From assembly GCF_024181285.1 (NCBI RefSeq), contig NZ_CP051201.1, positions 1,240,001 to 1,304,000 of the forward strand: DNA of 64,000 nucleotides. The letters run 5' to 3'. A model generated the notes under the pieces. The model saw only the letters and a list, made by a program, of their open reading frames with translations. It was not told the DNA's origin and did no database searches. Position 1 is the stretch's first letter. The number at the start of each line of letters is the position of its first letter. The position numbers and the translations under genes were made by a program. The DNA is from Treponema sp. OMZ 790 (lineage in GTDB: Bacteria > Spirochaetota > Spirochaetia > Treponematales > Treponemataceae). Positions 15,907 to 24,498 of the stretch are shown here, piece by piece.

Positions 15907-18291
15907 ATGGCATTAGACTTTAACAAAATCGAAGAACCGGATGATTCGGTTTTTCCGGTAAAACTTGAAGATGATTCAAATCTCGATATGTACGGTGTAT
16001 GGGTCAAAAAAAGACCTGAACATAAAGACGGTTATGAAAATGAGTTACCTACAGAAAATGACACTGCTGAAGATCCTTTTGACAATGATATTATTGAATT
16101 TGATGATCATGATGTCGTGGATTTGGATAATTCGGACGAGTCTTTAGAATTCGAAGAATTAACAACAATAAACAATTTTGAAACCATCGATAGTGATGAT
16201 TCTTTTGAAGATTTGGGAATCATTTCAGATGACAGTGACATTATTACTTCCGATGAAGACGGCATTTCTCAAGAAAGCATAACTGAAGAAAATACTATTT
16301 ATGACGGAGACGAATTCGATATTTTCGCAGAGTCCGATGCAGAGATTATTGATGAAGGACTAGAAAATGAAGAAGAACAAAAGCCGGATATAAACGAATT
16401 TGAAACTCTTGATGTGGATGATTTTTTAAGCGACGAAGAAGACTCGGCCGCCTCATCATATGACGAAAACGAGAGTAACGATGAAACGGATAATTTAATC
16501 CCTGATAACGACAACATAAAACTGGATCTTTCCTTCGATGAAGATTACTTGGAGACAAAAGAAAGCGATGCCATAGATTTTGAAGGAAACGATAGTTTTG
16601 AAATAATCGCGGATGAACCCGATACATATGATACCGAAAAAGATGATACGGCTTCAAAAATAGAAAATTTACCCGAAAGAACTATCGAAGATATTTCGGA
16701 CTTTGATGAAATTTTCGATGAACTTGAGGCAAAGGACGAAACTTCTGAAGAAACAGTAGAAGAAAAATCAAACGATATTCCTCTTAACATCACCATAGAT
16801 GAATACTCCGATATAACCTCCCTTGCAGGCAAAACAATGGGAACGGATGACGATTTGGAAGATGTTGAGATATTCAGCGATGTAGCTGACTTTGAAGATG
16901 TAGAAGAACCGAATCACGCCGATAAAAACGATAATGACGGCTTGGTCATCGAAAGCACAATAATTGAAGCTGGAAATATAGAAGAGATAAAAAAAGAAAA
17001 TGAAAAAATTATGAACAATTCCGATTTTGATTCTATGTTGGATGACCTTATGGATGAAGACTCCAAAACGGAAGAAACAGAAGAAGCTTTTACAGAAGAA
17101 CCGGCACAGAAAAAATCCATATTTTTTGACGATATTGAAGCCCTCGAAAACGATCTTTTGGACTCAAATGGAGATGAGGCTTTGCAAGACAACTTAGAAA
17201 CCGAACTCCATAAAGAAACCAATAACGAAAAAGAAAAATCCTCACAATCCGCCGTTTTGGCAAACGATAAAGCTACCGAGATATTGATTCAGATTGCAGG
17301 CGAACTTGTAAACATAAAAAATGAACTTGCAACCATGAAATTTGAAATGGCTCAAACACAACAAAAACTAGAAGAATCCAATGGTGCAGAATCTCAAGCG
17401 CCGGCTGTTGCCGATACCATCTTAAATGAGGTAACCGAAAGCGATAAAACGGGATTTTTTAATGACGATGACGGAGACGAAACGATAGCCCTTACAGGTG
17501 ATGAGCTTAACAATATATTGATAACGGCAGATTTTATGGAAGAAAACACCGAAAAAGATTATGAAATTCCTGAAACATTGGATGAAATTGACGAAGCTTT
17601 TTTGGATGACGATGCGGATACCGATAATGAAACAGAAGCCGATACCGAAGTTTTTAGCGACGAAGATTTACTAAATGCCGTGGAACCTGAGCATATAAAC
17701 GATTTAAGGGAAGATGTCAGCTACCTCGATGAAGAAGGCGGCATAGATCTTGAAGATGAAACAGTACAAGGTATTGATTTTGATACCTTTGATGAAAACA
17801 CAGATACTCCGGCTCAAGAAGATACATCTATTGAAATTGAAGACTTCGTTTCGGAAGAGAAAGAAATCGATGATGATAAACAAGGAAGTATCGACGAATT
17901 CGACTTACCCATAACCGAACTTGAATTACCCGACGGCCAAAGTATTCCGTTAGGAGATGAATACAGCGGCTTTGAAACAATTAAAGAAAATATTGAAGAA
18001 GGTCATGACGAAGCTTTAAGCCTTGAGGATGGGAATACCGTATTTTCACCTGAAGAATTGGATATGGCAGCCAAGGATATTCCGAGGCTTGAGCTTGATG
18101 AAAGTGCGGCAGAAGAACAAAAGATAAAAACGGAGACTTTACCCATTCACCTAAAAGATGAAATAAAGTCGGTTCTAACATATATGGATCAGCTTCTTGA
18201 AAGTCTACCTGAAGAAAAGATTGAAGAATTTGCCAAGTCTGAATACTTTGATACTTATAAAAGGCTTTTTGATGAGCTGGGGATATCCTAA
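15907..18291 (+). CDS. very acidic, low-complexity hypothetical protein
   Basis: The 794-residue protein is dominated by Asp, Glu and Ser with few basic residues over most of its length, probably disordered. Short recurrent motifs such as IDE(F/Y), DDxDD and F(D/E)D recur. Two ordered islands stand out: a helical segment near residue 455 (EILIQIAGELVNIKNELATM) that could be a coiled coil, and the C terminus (LKDEIKSVLTYMDQLLESLP then EEKIEEFAKSEYFDTYKRLF). No signal peptide or membrane span, so cytoplasmic. It heads an operon with two DUF115/Maf-like proteins; a scaffold role is a guess. Its stop overlaps the next ATG. Confidence 0.8.
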   Translation: MALDFNKIEEPDDSVFPVKLEDDSNLDMYGVWVKKRPEHKDGYENELPTENDTAEDPFDNDIIEFDDHDVVDLDNSDESLEFEELTTINNFETIDSDDSFEDLGIISDDSDIITSDEDGISQESITEENTIYDGDEFDIFAESDAEIIDEGLENEEEQKPDINEFETLDVDDFLSDEEDSAASSYDENESNDETDNLIPDNDNIKLDLSFDEDYLETKESDAIDFEGNDSFEIIADEPDTYDTEKDDTASKIENLPERTIEDISDFDEIFDELEAKDETSEETVEEKSNDIPLNITIDEYSDITSLAGKTMGTDDDLEDVEIFSDVADFEDVEEPNHADKNDNDGLVIESTIIEAGNIEEIKKENEKIMNNSDFDSMLDDLMDEDSKTEETEEAFTEEPAQKKSIFFDDIEALENDLLDSNGDEALQDNLETELHKETNNEKEKSSQSAVLANDKATEILIQIAGELVNIKNELATMKFEMAQTQQKLEESNGAESQAPAVADTILNEVTESDKTGFFNDDDGDETIALTGDELNNILITADFMEENTEKDYEIPETLDEIDEAFLDDDADTDNETEADTEVFSDEDLLNAVEPEHINDLREDVSYLDEEGGIDLEDETVQGIDFDTFDENTDTPAQEDTSIEIEDFVSEEKEIDDDKQGSIDEFDLPITELELPDGQSIPLGDEYSGFETIKENIEEGHDEALSLEDGNTVFSPEELDMAAKDIPRLELDESAAEEQKIKTETLPIHLKDEIKSVLTYMDQLLESLPEEKIEEFAKSEYFDTYKRLFDELGIS

Positions 18292-19226
18292 TGGGATTGA
18301 GACAGAAGGCGGAGGCTGTAGGTATAAACGCTTACCGGCCTCCGAATGCTCCGATTGAATGGGCTTCTTCACCTTTTTTTGATGCAAAAAAGAATTTCAA
18401 GGACTTACTTAAAACCCTTCACATTGAAAAGGGAGGTTTTTTGGTAAAAACCGGTGAAGACTTTTACAATCTTTGCTTTGCGTCGGGTGTGGACATAACT
18501 ACATTTCATAGATGTGTCATACCGGCAGAACTGATAGATAGTTTTGCAGTTGAAGAAAATGAGTGGTATTCCCTTTCCGACAAGGACTTAAAATCGATAA
18601 AAAGCTATTTTTCTTCTCAGGAATATATAAGTATTACCGATATCTTTTTATTTTCCATTGAAAAAGATAAAACTTTTTTGTTTTTAATAAAATCTCAAAA
18701 GGATGTTTATCGGGACAGCTTTGATCTTCAAAAAGCGGATAAAGATTTAAAAGATTTTTTGCCTTTATATAACGAATGTAAATTTATTATAGAAACGGCA
18801 AGACCCGTATACCCTTTTCAGTATGGTACTGATACAATAATGCTTAAAATAAAATCGGCCCTTAATTTTGATAATACGGCCCATTTATTAAAAATTGCTT
18901 TTTTTCATATTTTTCCCGACAGCGTAAAACTGCAAAGCGACTTAAATACCATAAGCCTCTATTATTCGATTATAAATAAAATTCTTAATCTTATGGGCAA
19001 GTCAAACATGGCAATTTTAGGTATGGATAATTGCCTTTATGCTTCGATATTTTCATCGGAAACCATGCCTATGGAACTTTACACAAAAAAAATAACTGCA
19101 AGCTTAACAAAGATTTACGGAGAAGATATATGTTCCAGATTATTGATGGAATATACCGGAACCTCAAAAAATATAAACGAGATAAAAACATTTTTTAAGG
19201 CCGTAATAAATGATAAAACAAATTAA
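18291..19226 (+). CDS. hypothetical protein of the Maf-like operon
   Basis: A 311-residue soluble protein of mixed composition, with the opening GINAYRPPNAPIEWASSPFF and no signal peptide or membrane span. I do not recognise a domain; the helix-strand pattern in IEKGGFLVKTGEDFYNLCFA and a long helical C-terminal half are all that can be said. It overlaps the gene before by one base (TAATG) and the gene after by 17 bases, so it is made together with the acidic protein and the two DUF115 proteins. Confidence 0.75.
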   Translation: MGLRQKAEAVGINAYRPPNAPIEWASSPFFDAKKNFKDLLKTLHIEKGGFLVKTGEDFYNLCFASGVDITTFHRCVIPAELIDSFAVEENEWYSLSDKDLKSIKSYFSSQEYISITDIFLFSIEKDKTFLFLIKSQKDVYRDSFDLQKADKDLKDFLPLYNECKFIIETARPVYPFQYGTDTIMLKIKSALNFDNTAHLLKIAFFHIFPDSVKLQSDLNTISLYYSIINKILNLMGKSNMAILGMDNCLYASIFSSETMPMELYTKKITASLTKIYGEDICSRLLMEYTGTSKNINEIKTFFKAVINDKTN

Positions 19227-20736
19227 ACTTCACTCTTCTTATAATCCCCAAAAAGAAGCCGAAAGGTTTTCCGGCACAATAGGGGGCAATCCTAAAATTA
19301 TCGTTATAACGGAACCCGGAGAATCTTATCTTGCTCCGATTTTACGCAAGAGATTTCCTGAAAGTAAATTGATAGCAATGCGGTACACCGATAATTATTT
19401 TTTGGACTCGGATAAACTTTGGGATAATGTTTGGAGACCGGCATCAGGAAATCCCGCTTTTTTTTTGATTAATAATATTCCTGATGAGTTTTTAGCTTCT
19501 GCTTTGTTTTTGCCGTGGAAACCTGCAGAAAATGTTTGGCCTGATTCGGCCTCACGAATATGGAAAGAAATATCCGAAGCTGTAAAAATAATTCAGAGCA
19601 TAATAGCCACAAGAAATTTTTTTGGAAAAAAATGGCTTAAAAACATGGGCGAAAACTTTATTTTTTCGGAAAAACTTGTCGATATCGATTTTTCGGCAAA
19701 AAGAAATTCGGATAATGCCGAATCCTATTTTTTTGCAGGCGCAGGACCTACTCTGGATAAGGTTTTAAATAATTGCCGTGATAATATAAATAACATGTTT
19801 ACCGCGGCAGCAGCTTCAGCCCTCCCGGCTCTCAGCAGCCGAAATATACGTTTAAATTTATGTATATCGACTGACGGCGGATTTTGGGCAGGCAATCATT
19901 TAAAATATCTGTATAGCGATAATTTTAAAGAAACTGCCCTAGCCTTCCCTCTTGAAGCAAAAATTCCTTCCGGCATTTTAAAAAAAAATCAATGCGTTTT
20001 TTTAAGCTACGGTTCGGCCCTTGAAACTCTTTTTTTTACAAAGTTGGGTATTCTTCCCTTTCAAGCAAAAAGAAACGGAAGCGTATCAGGAACTGCAATA
20101 GAGCTGCTTTTGGATAACACTGAAGGTAAAATCTTTATTGCCGGTCTGGATTTAAAAGAATCCAAAGGATTTTCTCATTGCTCGCCGCATGAAAGTCAAA
20201 AACAAAAAGAAAGTAATGCAGACAGATTAAATACATTATCCACTTTTGCAGCTGCATCCAATTTTGATCTGAGGTCATTAAAAACTTACGAAAAATGGTT
20301 CAGCCGGCTGCCCAACCCAAGAGCAGAACGTCTTTTTAGGATAGGACAAAATTTAACGGCCTTGGGCAACATAAAATCGGTAAGTGAAGAAGATTTTAAA
20401 ATTCAAACTTCCAACCAAGGAAAAAATACCGAAATAAACAAAATAAAACCTTTGGAATGTAAACCCTTAAAAGAAAAAAAAGCTCTCTTATCAGAAATTT
20501 ATACGAACATAAAAGACGAAATAAAAAGCAATATCTTTTTCGATAAAGTAAAAGTAAGTGTAAAAGAAACAGGTTTTAGTACACCGGAAAAAGAATTGTG
20601 TGAATTTATTTCTTTTCAAAATTATATGAGTTTTATAAAAGAAAAAGGCACAAGCGGCGAAAAAGAAATCAAGGTAAAACTTGAAAACGAGATAACGAAT
20701 TTTTTGGAAAATCAAATTAAAAGGTTCGACTCATGA
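19210..20736 (+). CDS. DUF115/Maf-type protein (candidate motility accessory factor) 1
   Basis: A 508-residue protein whose centre has the DUF115 (6-hydroxymethylpterin diphosphokinase MptE-like) signature: SYFFAGAGPTLDKVLNN, then ALPALSSRNIRLNLCISTDGG and GSVSGTAIELLLDNTEGKIF followed by IAGLDLKESKG. Related Maf proteins in other flagellated bacteria transfer nonulosonic acids or other sugars to flagellin. It is more divergent than its downstream neighbour and may be a partner. The start overlaps the previous gene by 17 nt and its stop overlaps the next start (ATGA). Confidence 0.75.
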   Translation: MIKQIKLHSSYNPQKEAERFSGTIGGNPKIIVITEPGESYLAPILRKRFPESKLIAMRYTDNYFLDSDKLWDNVWRPASGNPAFFLINNIPDEFLASALFLPWKPAENVWPDSASRIWKEISEAVKIIQSIIATRNFFGKKWLKNMGENFIFSEKLVDIDFSAKRNSDNAESYFFAGAGPTLDKVLNNCRDNINNMFTAAAASALPALSSRNIRLNLCISTDGGFWAGNHLKYLYSDNFKETALAFPLEAKIPSGILKKNQCVFLSYGSALETLFFTKLGILPFQAKRNGSVSGTAIELLLDNTEGKIFIAGLDLKESKGFSHCSPHESQKQKESNADRLNTLSTFAAASNFDLRSLKTYEKWFSRLPNPRAERLFRIGQNLTALGNIKSVSEEDFKIQTSNQGKNTEINKIKPLECKPLKEKKALLSEIYTNIKDEIKSNIFFDKVKVSVKETGFSTPEKELCEFISFQNYMSFIKEKGTSGEKEIKVKLENEITNFLENQIKRFDS

Positions 20737-22262
20737 ATTTATTAGATAAAAATATAGAAAGTTTAAAAAGAAAAAATTTACAACTTGCCGAAGATATTAT
20801 AAATTCGGGCGAGGGAACGGATTATCTGCACACCGAAACTTCCAAGACAGGCTTACTTCTTCCCGTATTAAAAAACGGCAAACACCTTCATTCAAAATAT
20901 GACCCGTTAAAAGAAGCGGAAAGACTTTTTACCGGGAATGAAAATTTTGTTCTTTTTTGCGGATTGGGAGCCGGCATTCATATAGAATATTTTTTAACAC
21001 ATTTTAAATTAAAACACTGCGCCGTAACGGAAACTGATTTTGCAAATTTAAAAAGCCTTTTTAAAATAATGGATTTTTCAAATCTGATTATAAATAACAA
21101 CTTAACCTTTTTACCGCCGTTGGAATCGGAAAATTTTGAAAAAGAATTTATTAGTTCTTATATTCCTGCTTTGCACGGCAATTTTGAAATAAAAATTTTA
21201 AGGCCCTGGGAAGATTTTTACAAAGAAAAGATGCCCGAATTCGAAAAGAAAATTCAAAATTCGCTTGAAAAAATACAGGCCGATGTTTCGACTCAGGCGG
21301 CTTTCGGTAAAATATGGATGCGGAATATCATGCATAATTTAAAAACGGCAGCTTTAATCCGCCCTTCAATTCCTAAGCCGGATACAAGAAAAAAAGCCTA
21401 TATTTTGGGAGCCGGGCCAAGCCTCGAATTCGCTCTAAAAGATATAAAAAAAGAACGAAATAAAATTGTTCTTTTTGCTTCCGATACTGCATTTCCCGTT
21501 TTAATGGAGGAAGGAGTAGAAGCAGATTTTTTTGTGAGTATGGATCCGCAAAATATTTCTTATGCTCATTGCTTTAAGCCTTTTACACAAAACACCATAG
21601 GTATATTTGATCTTTGTGCAAACCCGATTCTTGCAAGGGAATTCTTAAAAAACGGCAACGCTTTTTTCTTTACAAAAAGCGATCATCCCTTTGCACAATT
21701 TGCTTCGCTTTTTTCGCCCTTCCCTTATATGGAAACCGCAAGCGGAACTGTTGCCCTTGCGGCAGGAGCTGCAGCCTGCGCTATGGGATTTAAAGATCTA
21801 AATTTTGAGGGTTTGGATTTTGCCTACACTGACGGTAAGACGTATGCAACCGGAACCTATCTTTCAAAGCGGTTTGAAAATACATCCCTTAAAACTTCAC
21901 CTTTGGAAACAAAATTTTGTGATTTAATGTTTCGAACTCAGGTAGAAAAAACCGAAAAACAAGGGAAAATAACTTACACGACAGCTCTTTTAGACTCATA
22001 CAAAAGCTTTTTCCTTTCAAAAATTTCATTTTTTGAAAGAAGATCTCAAAAGGTAATTTGGAATAAAGACGATTTTTCTTTGTTCCCTTATACCGAGTTT
22101 ATCTCTTATTTAAAAAACTCTATTGATAAAGATAAGCAAAGGCTGACAACGGCTCTTTTGCCCTATTTTGCCTATTTAAGCAAAAGATTATCTAAAAATA
22201 TGCCGGATTTTGCCGATTTAGAACTTGTACTATCTCAAATTCTGGAGTATACTATAAATTAA
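20733..22262 (+). CDS. DUF115/Maf-type protein (candidate flagellin glycosylation) 2
   Basis: A 509-residue paralogue of the preceding protein with the clearer DUF115 motifs: AYILGAGPSLEFALKDIK, LFASDTAFPVLMEEGVEADF then FVSMDPQNIS, and TASGTVALAAGAAACAMGF followed by NFEGLDFAYTDG. The GxGPSL and D-P motifs form the nucleotide-sugar site in Maf-like proteins. T. denticola flagellins are known to be glycosylated, and the FlaB genes lie 12 kb upstream, so modification of FlaB is a reasonable but unproven role. Stop and next start overlap by one base. Confidence 0.8.
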   Translation: MNLLDKNIESLKRKNLQLAEDIINSGEGTDYLHTETSKTGLLLPVLKNGKHLHSKYDPLKEAERLFTGNENFVLFCGLGAGIHIEYFLTHFKLKHCAVTETDFANLKSLFKIMDFSNLIINNNLTFLPPLESENFEKEFISSYIPALHGNFEIKILRPWEDFYKEKMPEFEKKIQNSLEKIQADVSTQAAFGKIWMRNIMHNLKTAALIRPSIPKPDTRKKAYILGAGPSLEFALKDIKKERNKIVLFASDTAFPVLMEEGVEADFFVSMDPQNISYAHCFKPFTQNTIGIFDLCANPILAREFLKNGNAFFFTKSDHPFAQFASLFSPFPYMETASGTVALAAGAAACAMGFKDLNFEGLDFAYTDGKTYATGTYLSKRFENTSLKTSPLETKFCDLMFRTQVEKTEKQGKITYTTALLDSYKSFFLSKISFFERRSQKVIWNKDDFSLFPYTEFISYLKNSIDKDKQRLTTALLPYFAYLSKRLSKNMPDFADLELVLSQILEYTIN

Positions 22263-23659
22263 TGAAAAAGATGTATATTGGCATATATGCCGCAATTGCG
22301 TTAATAATTATATTCGGAACATTTTCATGGTTTGTTTACGGGATTATAAAAGACTCCGATTACGGTGCGGAGGAGTCCCGTTCTATATTTGCCTATTTTG
22401 CAAAGCAGATCATAATATCTTCCGAAAAAGACAACTTTGCACAAACTTCTTATAATCAGAAGTTATATGAGCTTGCAAACGAATTGGAAATAAAAGCCTT
22501 TGTTATTTCTAAACCTTCTAAAAATGTTGTAGTATCTTGGCCTAAGGATTCGGACCTCATAGGCTATGATGAGGCAGGTAATTTTATCATAAAGCCGGCT
22601 TCATTGTTTGTAGTAAATCATACCGGAAAAATAAATGTAAAAACAATGCAAAGCTATGATACGGAACTTGTGCTTACAGCATCGATTCCGACACTAAAAC
22701 CCGCGGCAATTTACTTGAGGCTTAGAAGCGCATTTTTTATAATATTAGCCGTTACCATTTTGACTATAATCATAATTCTTGTGACAAATCTTACAAATAC
22801 TCAAGAAATGGTATATGCCGATATAAAACAAGGCGGATTCGGAGATGGAGAGCTTGAAGATGAGGTTTATCCGAATATCGACTACAATGAACCAGAGCAA
22901 AATTTTCAGGACAACAGCGGCATATCCGAAAATATCGGGAACCATAAAACCATACACGAAACCGCCGATGATGATGTGTATGGACTTGAAGACTTGGATA
23001 ATTTAAAAATTACTCAACAATTTCCTTATGAGTCCGGAGCAGGAACAACCTATAAAGAAGAAAAAGATATTGCCTATATAAGCTCCGACTCAGAAGAATA
23101 TACGGACATTCAAAATACATCGGTTTTTGATACTGCAAATGCAGAAGCCATCGAAAAAGTCAGAGGTCTTTACTCCCCCATTACGGGAATCAGCTGGCAG
23201 GAATATTTACCCGAGTATTTGGAATCGGAATTACGGCGGGCAGCCTCTTCCGAACAAGATATAGCCCTGGTTATTATGAAACTTGATGATTTCAGCCTCG
23301 AAAGCATGATAGGAAAGAAGATTGCGGCTCTTTTAATAGACTTTATCAAATTTAGAGATATGATTTTTGAATTTGACAGCAACGGTTTTGCCGCCATCCT
23401 TCAAGACACAAACTTGGATGAGGCTATGAAAAAGGCCGAAGAGATATATAAGGGCACGAAGAGTATTTTAACGGAATACGATATATCGAAATCGGTTTCG
23501 ATAGGAATTACCACCAGAACTTCACGTCTCATTTCTTCGGGAAGAATGATAGAAGAAGCTCAGGCCGCCGTAAACCGCGCCATAAACAACAATGACGATC
23601 CTATAGTAGCCTTTAGAGTCAATCCCGACAAATACAGGGAATTTATTTCGGATAATTAA
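22262..23659 (+). CDS. membrane protein with degenerate GGDEF domain
   Basis: The 465-residue protein has a membrane span at residues 5-27, a periplasmic region of about 130 residues, a second span near 157-178, an acidic linker, and a C-terminal GGDEF-like domain (about 300-460). The sequence aligns with diguanylate cyclases (SPITGISWQEYL; ALVIMKLDDFS; SVSIGITTR; EEAQAAVNRAINN), but the GGDEF loop reads FDSNGF, so cyclase activity is unlikely and it may be a c-di-GMP or nucleotide sensor, or structural. It ends the five-gene operon. Its periplasmic part could sense a signal for the Maf-like proteins. Confidence 0.8.
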   Translation: MKKMYIGIYAAIALIIIFGTFSWFVYGIIKDSDYGAEESRSIFAYFAKQIIISSEKDNFAQTSYNQKLYELANELEIKAFVISKPSKNVVVSWPKDSDLIGYDEAGNFIIKPASLFVVNHTGKINVKTMQSYDTELVLTASIPTLKPAAIYLRLRSAFFIILAVTILTIIIILVTNLTNTQEMVYADIKQGGFGDGELEDEVYPNIDYNEPEQNFQDNSGISENIGNHKTIHETADDDVYGLEDLDNLKITQQFPYESGAGTTYKEEKDIAYISSDSEEYTDIQNTSVFDTANAEAIEKVRGLYSPITGISWQEYLPEYLESELRRAASSEQDIALVIMKLDDFSLESMIGKKIAALLIDFIKFRDMIFEFDSNGFAAILQDTNLDEAMKKAEEIYKGTKSILTEYDISKSVSIGITTRTSRLISSGRMIEEAQAAVNRAINNNDDPIVAFRVNPDKYREFISDN

Positions 23660-23731
23660 AAACGGGCATCCTTGGGGCTTTATCAAAATCTTTAAAAATG
23701 TCACATAAATGTAAGGTTTATCCGCTATACT

Positions 23732-23796
23732 GGGCACCATAAAGAAGGTGCCCCATTATAATGGTAGACCGTCTACCATTATAATGAGGGAGCACC
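23732..23796 (+). promoter_or_regulatory. nested, mutually exclusive hairpins upstream of the ABC transporter
   Basis: GGGCACC (23732-23738) can pair with GGTGCCC (23747-23753). The same GGTGC can pair instead with GCACC (23792-23796), enclosing a perfect 16-nt inverted repeat (23754-23769 with 23771-23786, CATTATAATGGTAGAC and its complement). The two folds exclude each other, as in attenuators. The start codon of the ABC gene is 25 nt further on. Confidence 0.5.
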
Positions 23797-23820
23797 TGCA
23801 TTGTTTTTTGTGAGGTTTTT

Positions 23821-24498
23821 ATGGAAATTATACGGATTGAACATGTGTCCAAGACCTACGGCAAGGGCGATATACCGGTAAAAGCCCTTGATGACGTAAG
23901 CCTTTCGGTTGACAGGGGTGAGTTTGTTGCGATTGTCGGTTCTTCGGGGAGCGGAAAAAGCACCCTCCTTCATATTTTGGGCGGGGTGGATTCACCGGAT
24001 TCGGGAAAGATTTTTATTCAGGGCGAAGATATTTCGAAGTACACGGAAGATGAACTTGCCCTTTTCAGAAGGCGGAAGGTGGGGCTTGTCTATCAGTTTT
24101 ATAACCTTATCCCGAACCTGTCAATCGAAAAAAATATCAGCCTGCCGCTTGTGCTTGATAAGCAAAAGGTCGACAAGGATAAACTTATCAATCTTGCCGA
24201 AAAGCTCGGCATAAAAAATAAGCTAAGCAATTTTCCGCACGAACTTTCAGGCGGACAACAGCAGCGGGCGGCCATTGCGCGGAGCCTCATTTATTCTCCC
24301 GCCCTCCTTTTGGCGGACGAGCCTACGGGAAACCTTGACCGCAAAAACACCGACGAGATTATGAGCCTCCTTCAATATGCAAATAAAACATATAATCAAA
24401 CCGTTTTAATGGTAACTCATGACGAGCGGCTCGCCCTTTCCGCTTCAAGGATTGTGGAATTGTCGGACGGTAAAATTGTAAAGGACGAGGCTCTATGA
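23821..24498 (+). CDS. ABC transporter ATP-binding protein (LolD/MacB-type)
   Basis: The 225-residue ATPase has Walker A GSSGSGKST (residues 40-48), Q-loop VYQFYNLIPNLS, signature LSGGQQQRAAIARSL, Walker B LLLADEPTGNLD and switch His MVTHDE. The Q-loop and signature are typical of the MacB/LolD/BceA group that pairs with FtsX-like permeases, which is what follows, overlapping by 4 nt. The pair probably works by transmembrane mechanics (lipoprotein or peptide handling). No good Shine-Dalgarno apart from GTGAGG upstream. Confidence 0.9.
   Translation: MEIIRIEHVSKTYGKGDIPVKALDDVSLSVDRGEFVAIVGSSGSGKSTLLHILGGVDSPDSGKIFIQGEDISKYTEDELALFRRRKVGLVYQFYNLIPNLSIEKNISLPLVLDKQKVDKDKLINLAEKLGIKNKLSNFPHELSGGQQQRAAIARSLIYSPALLLADEPTGNLDRKNTDEIMSLLQYANKTYNQTVLMVTHDERLALSASRIVELSDGKIVKDEAL

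Noticed and set aside
16299..17222. Long open frames on the minus strand opposite the acidic protein
   Set aside because: They arise from the GAx-rich codons read in reverse (Ser/Phe-rich peptides) and have no start signals.
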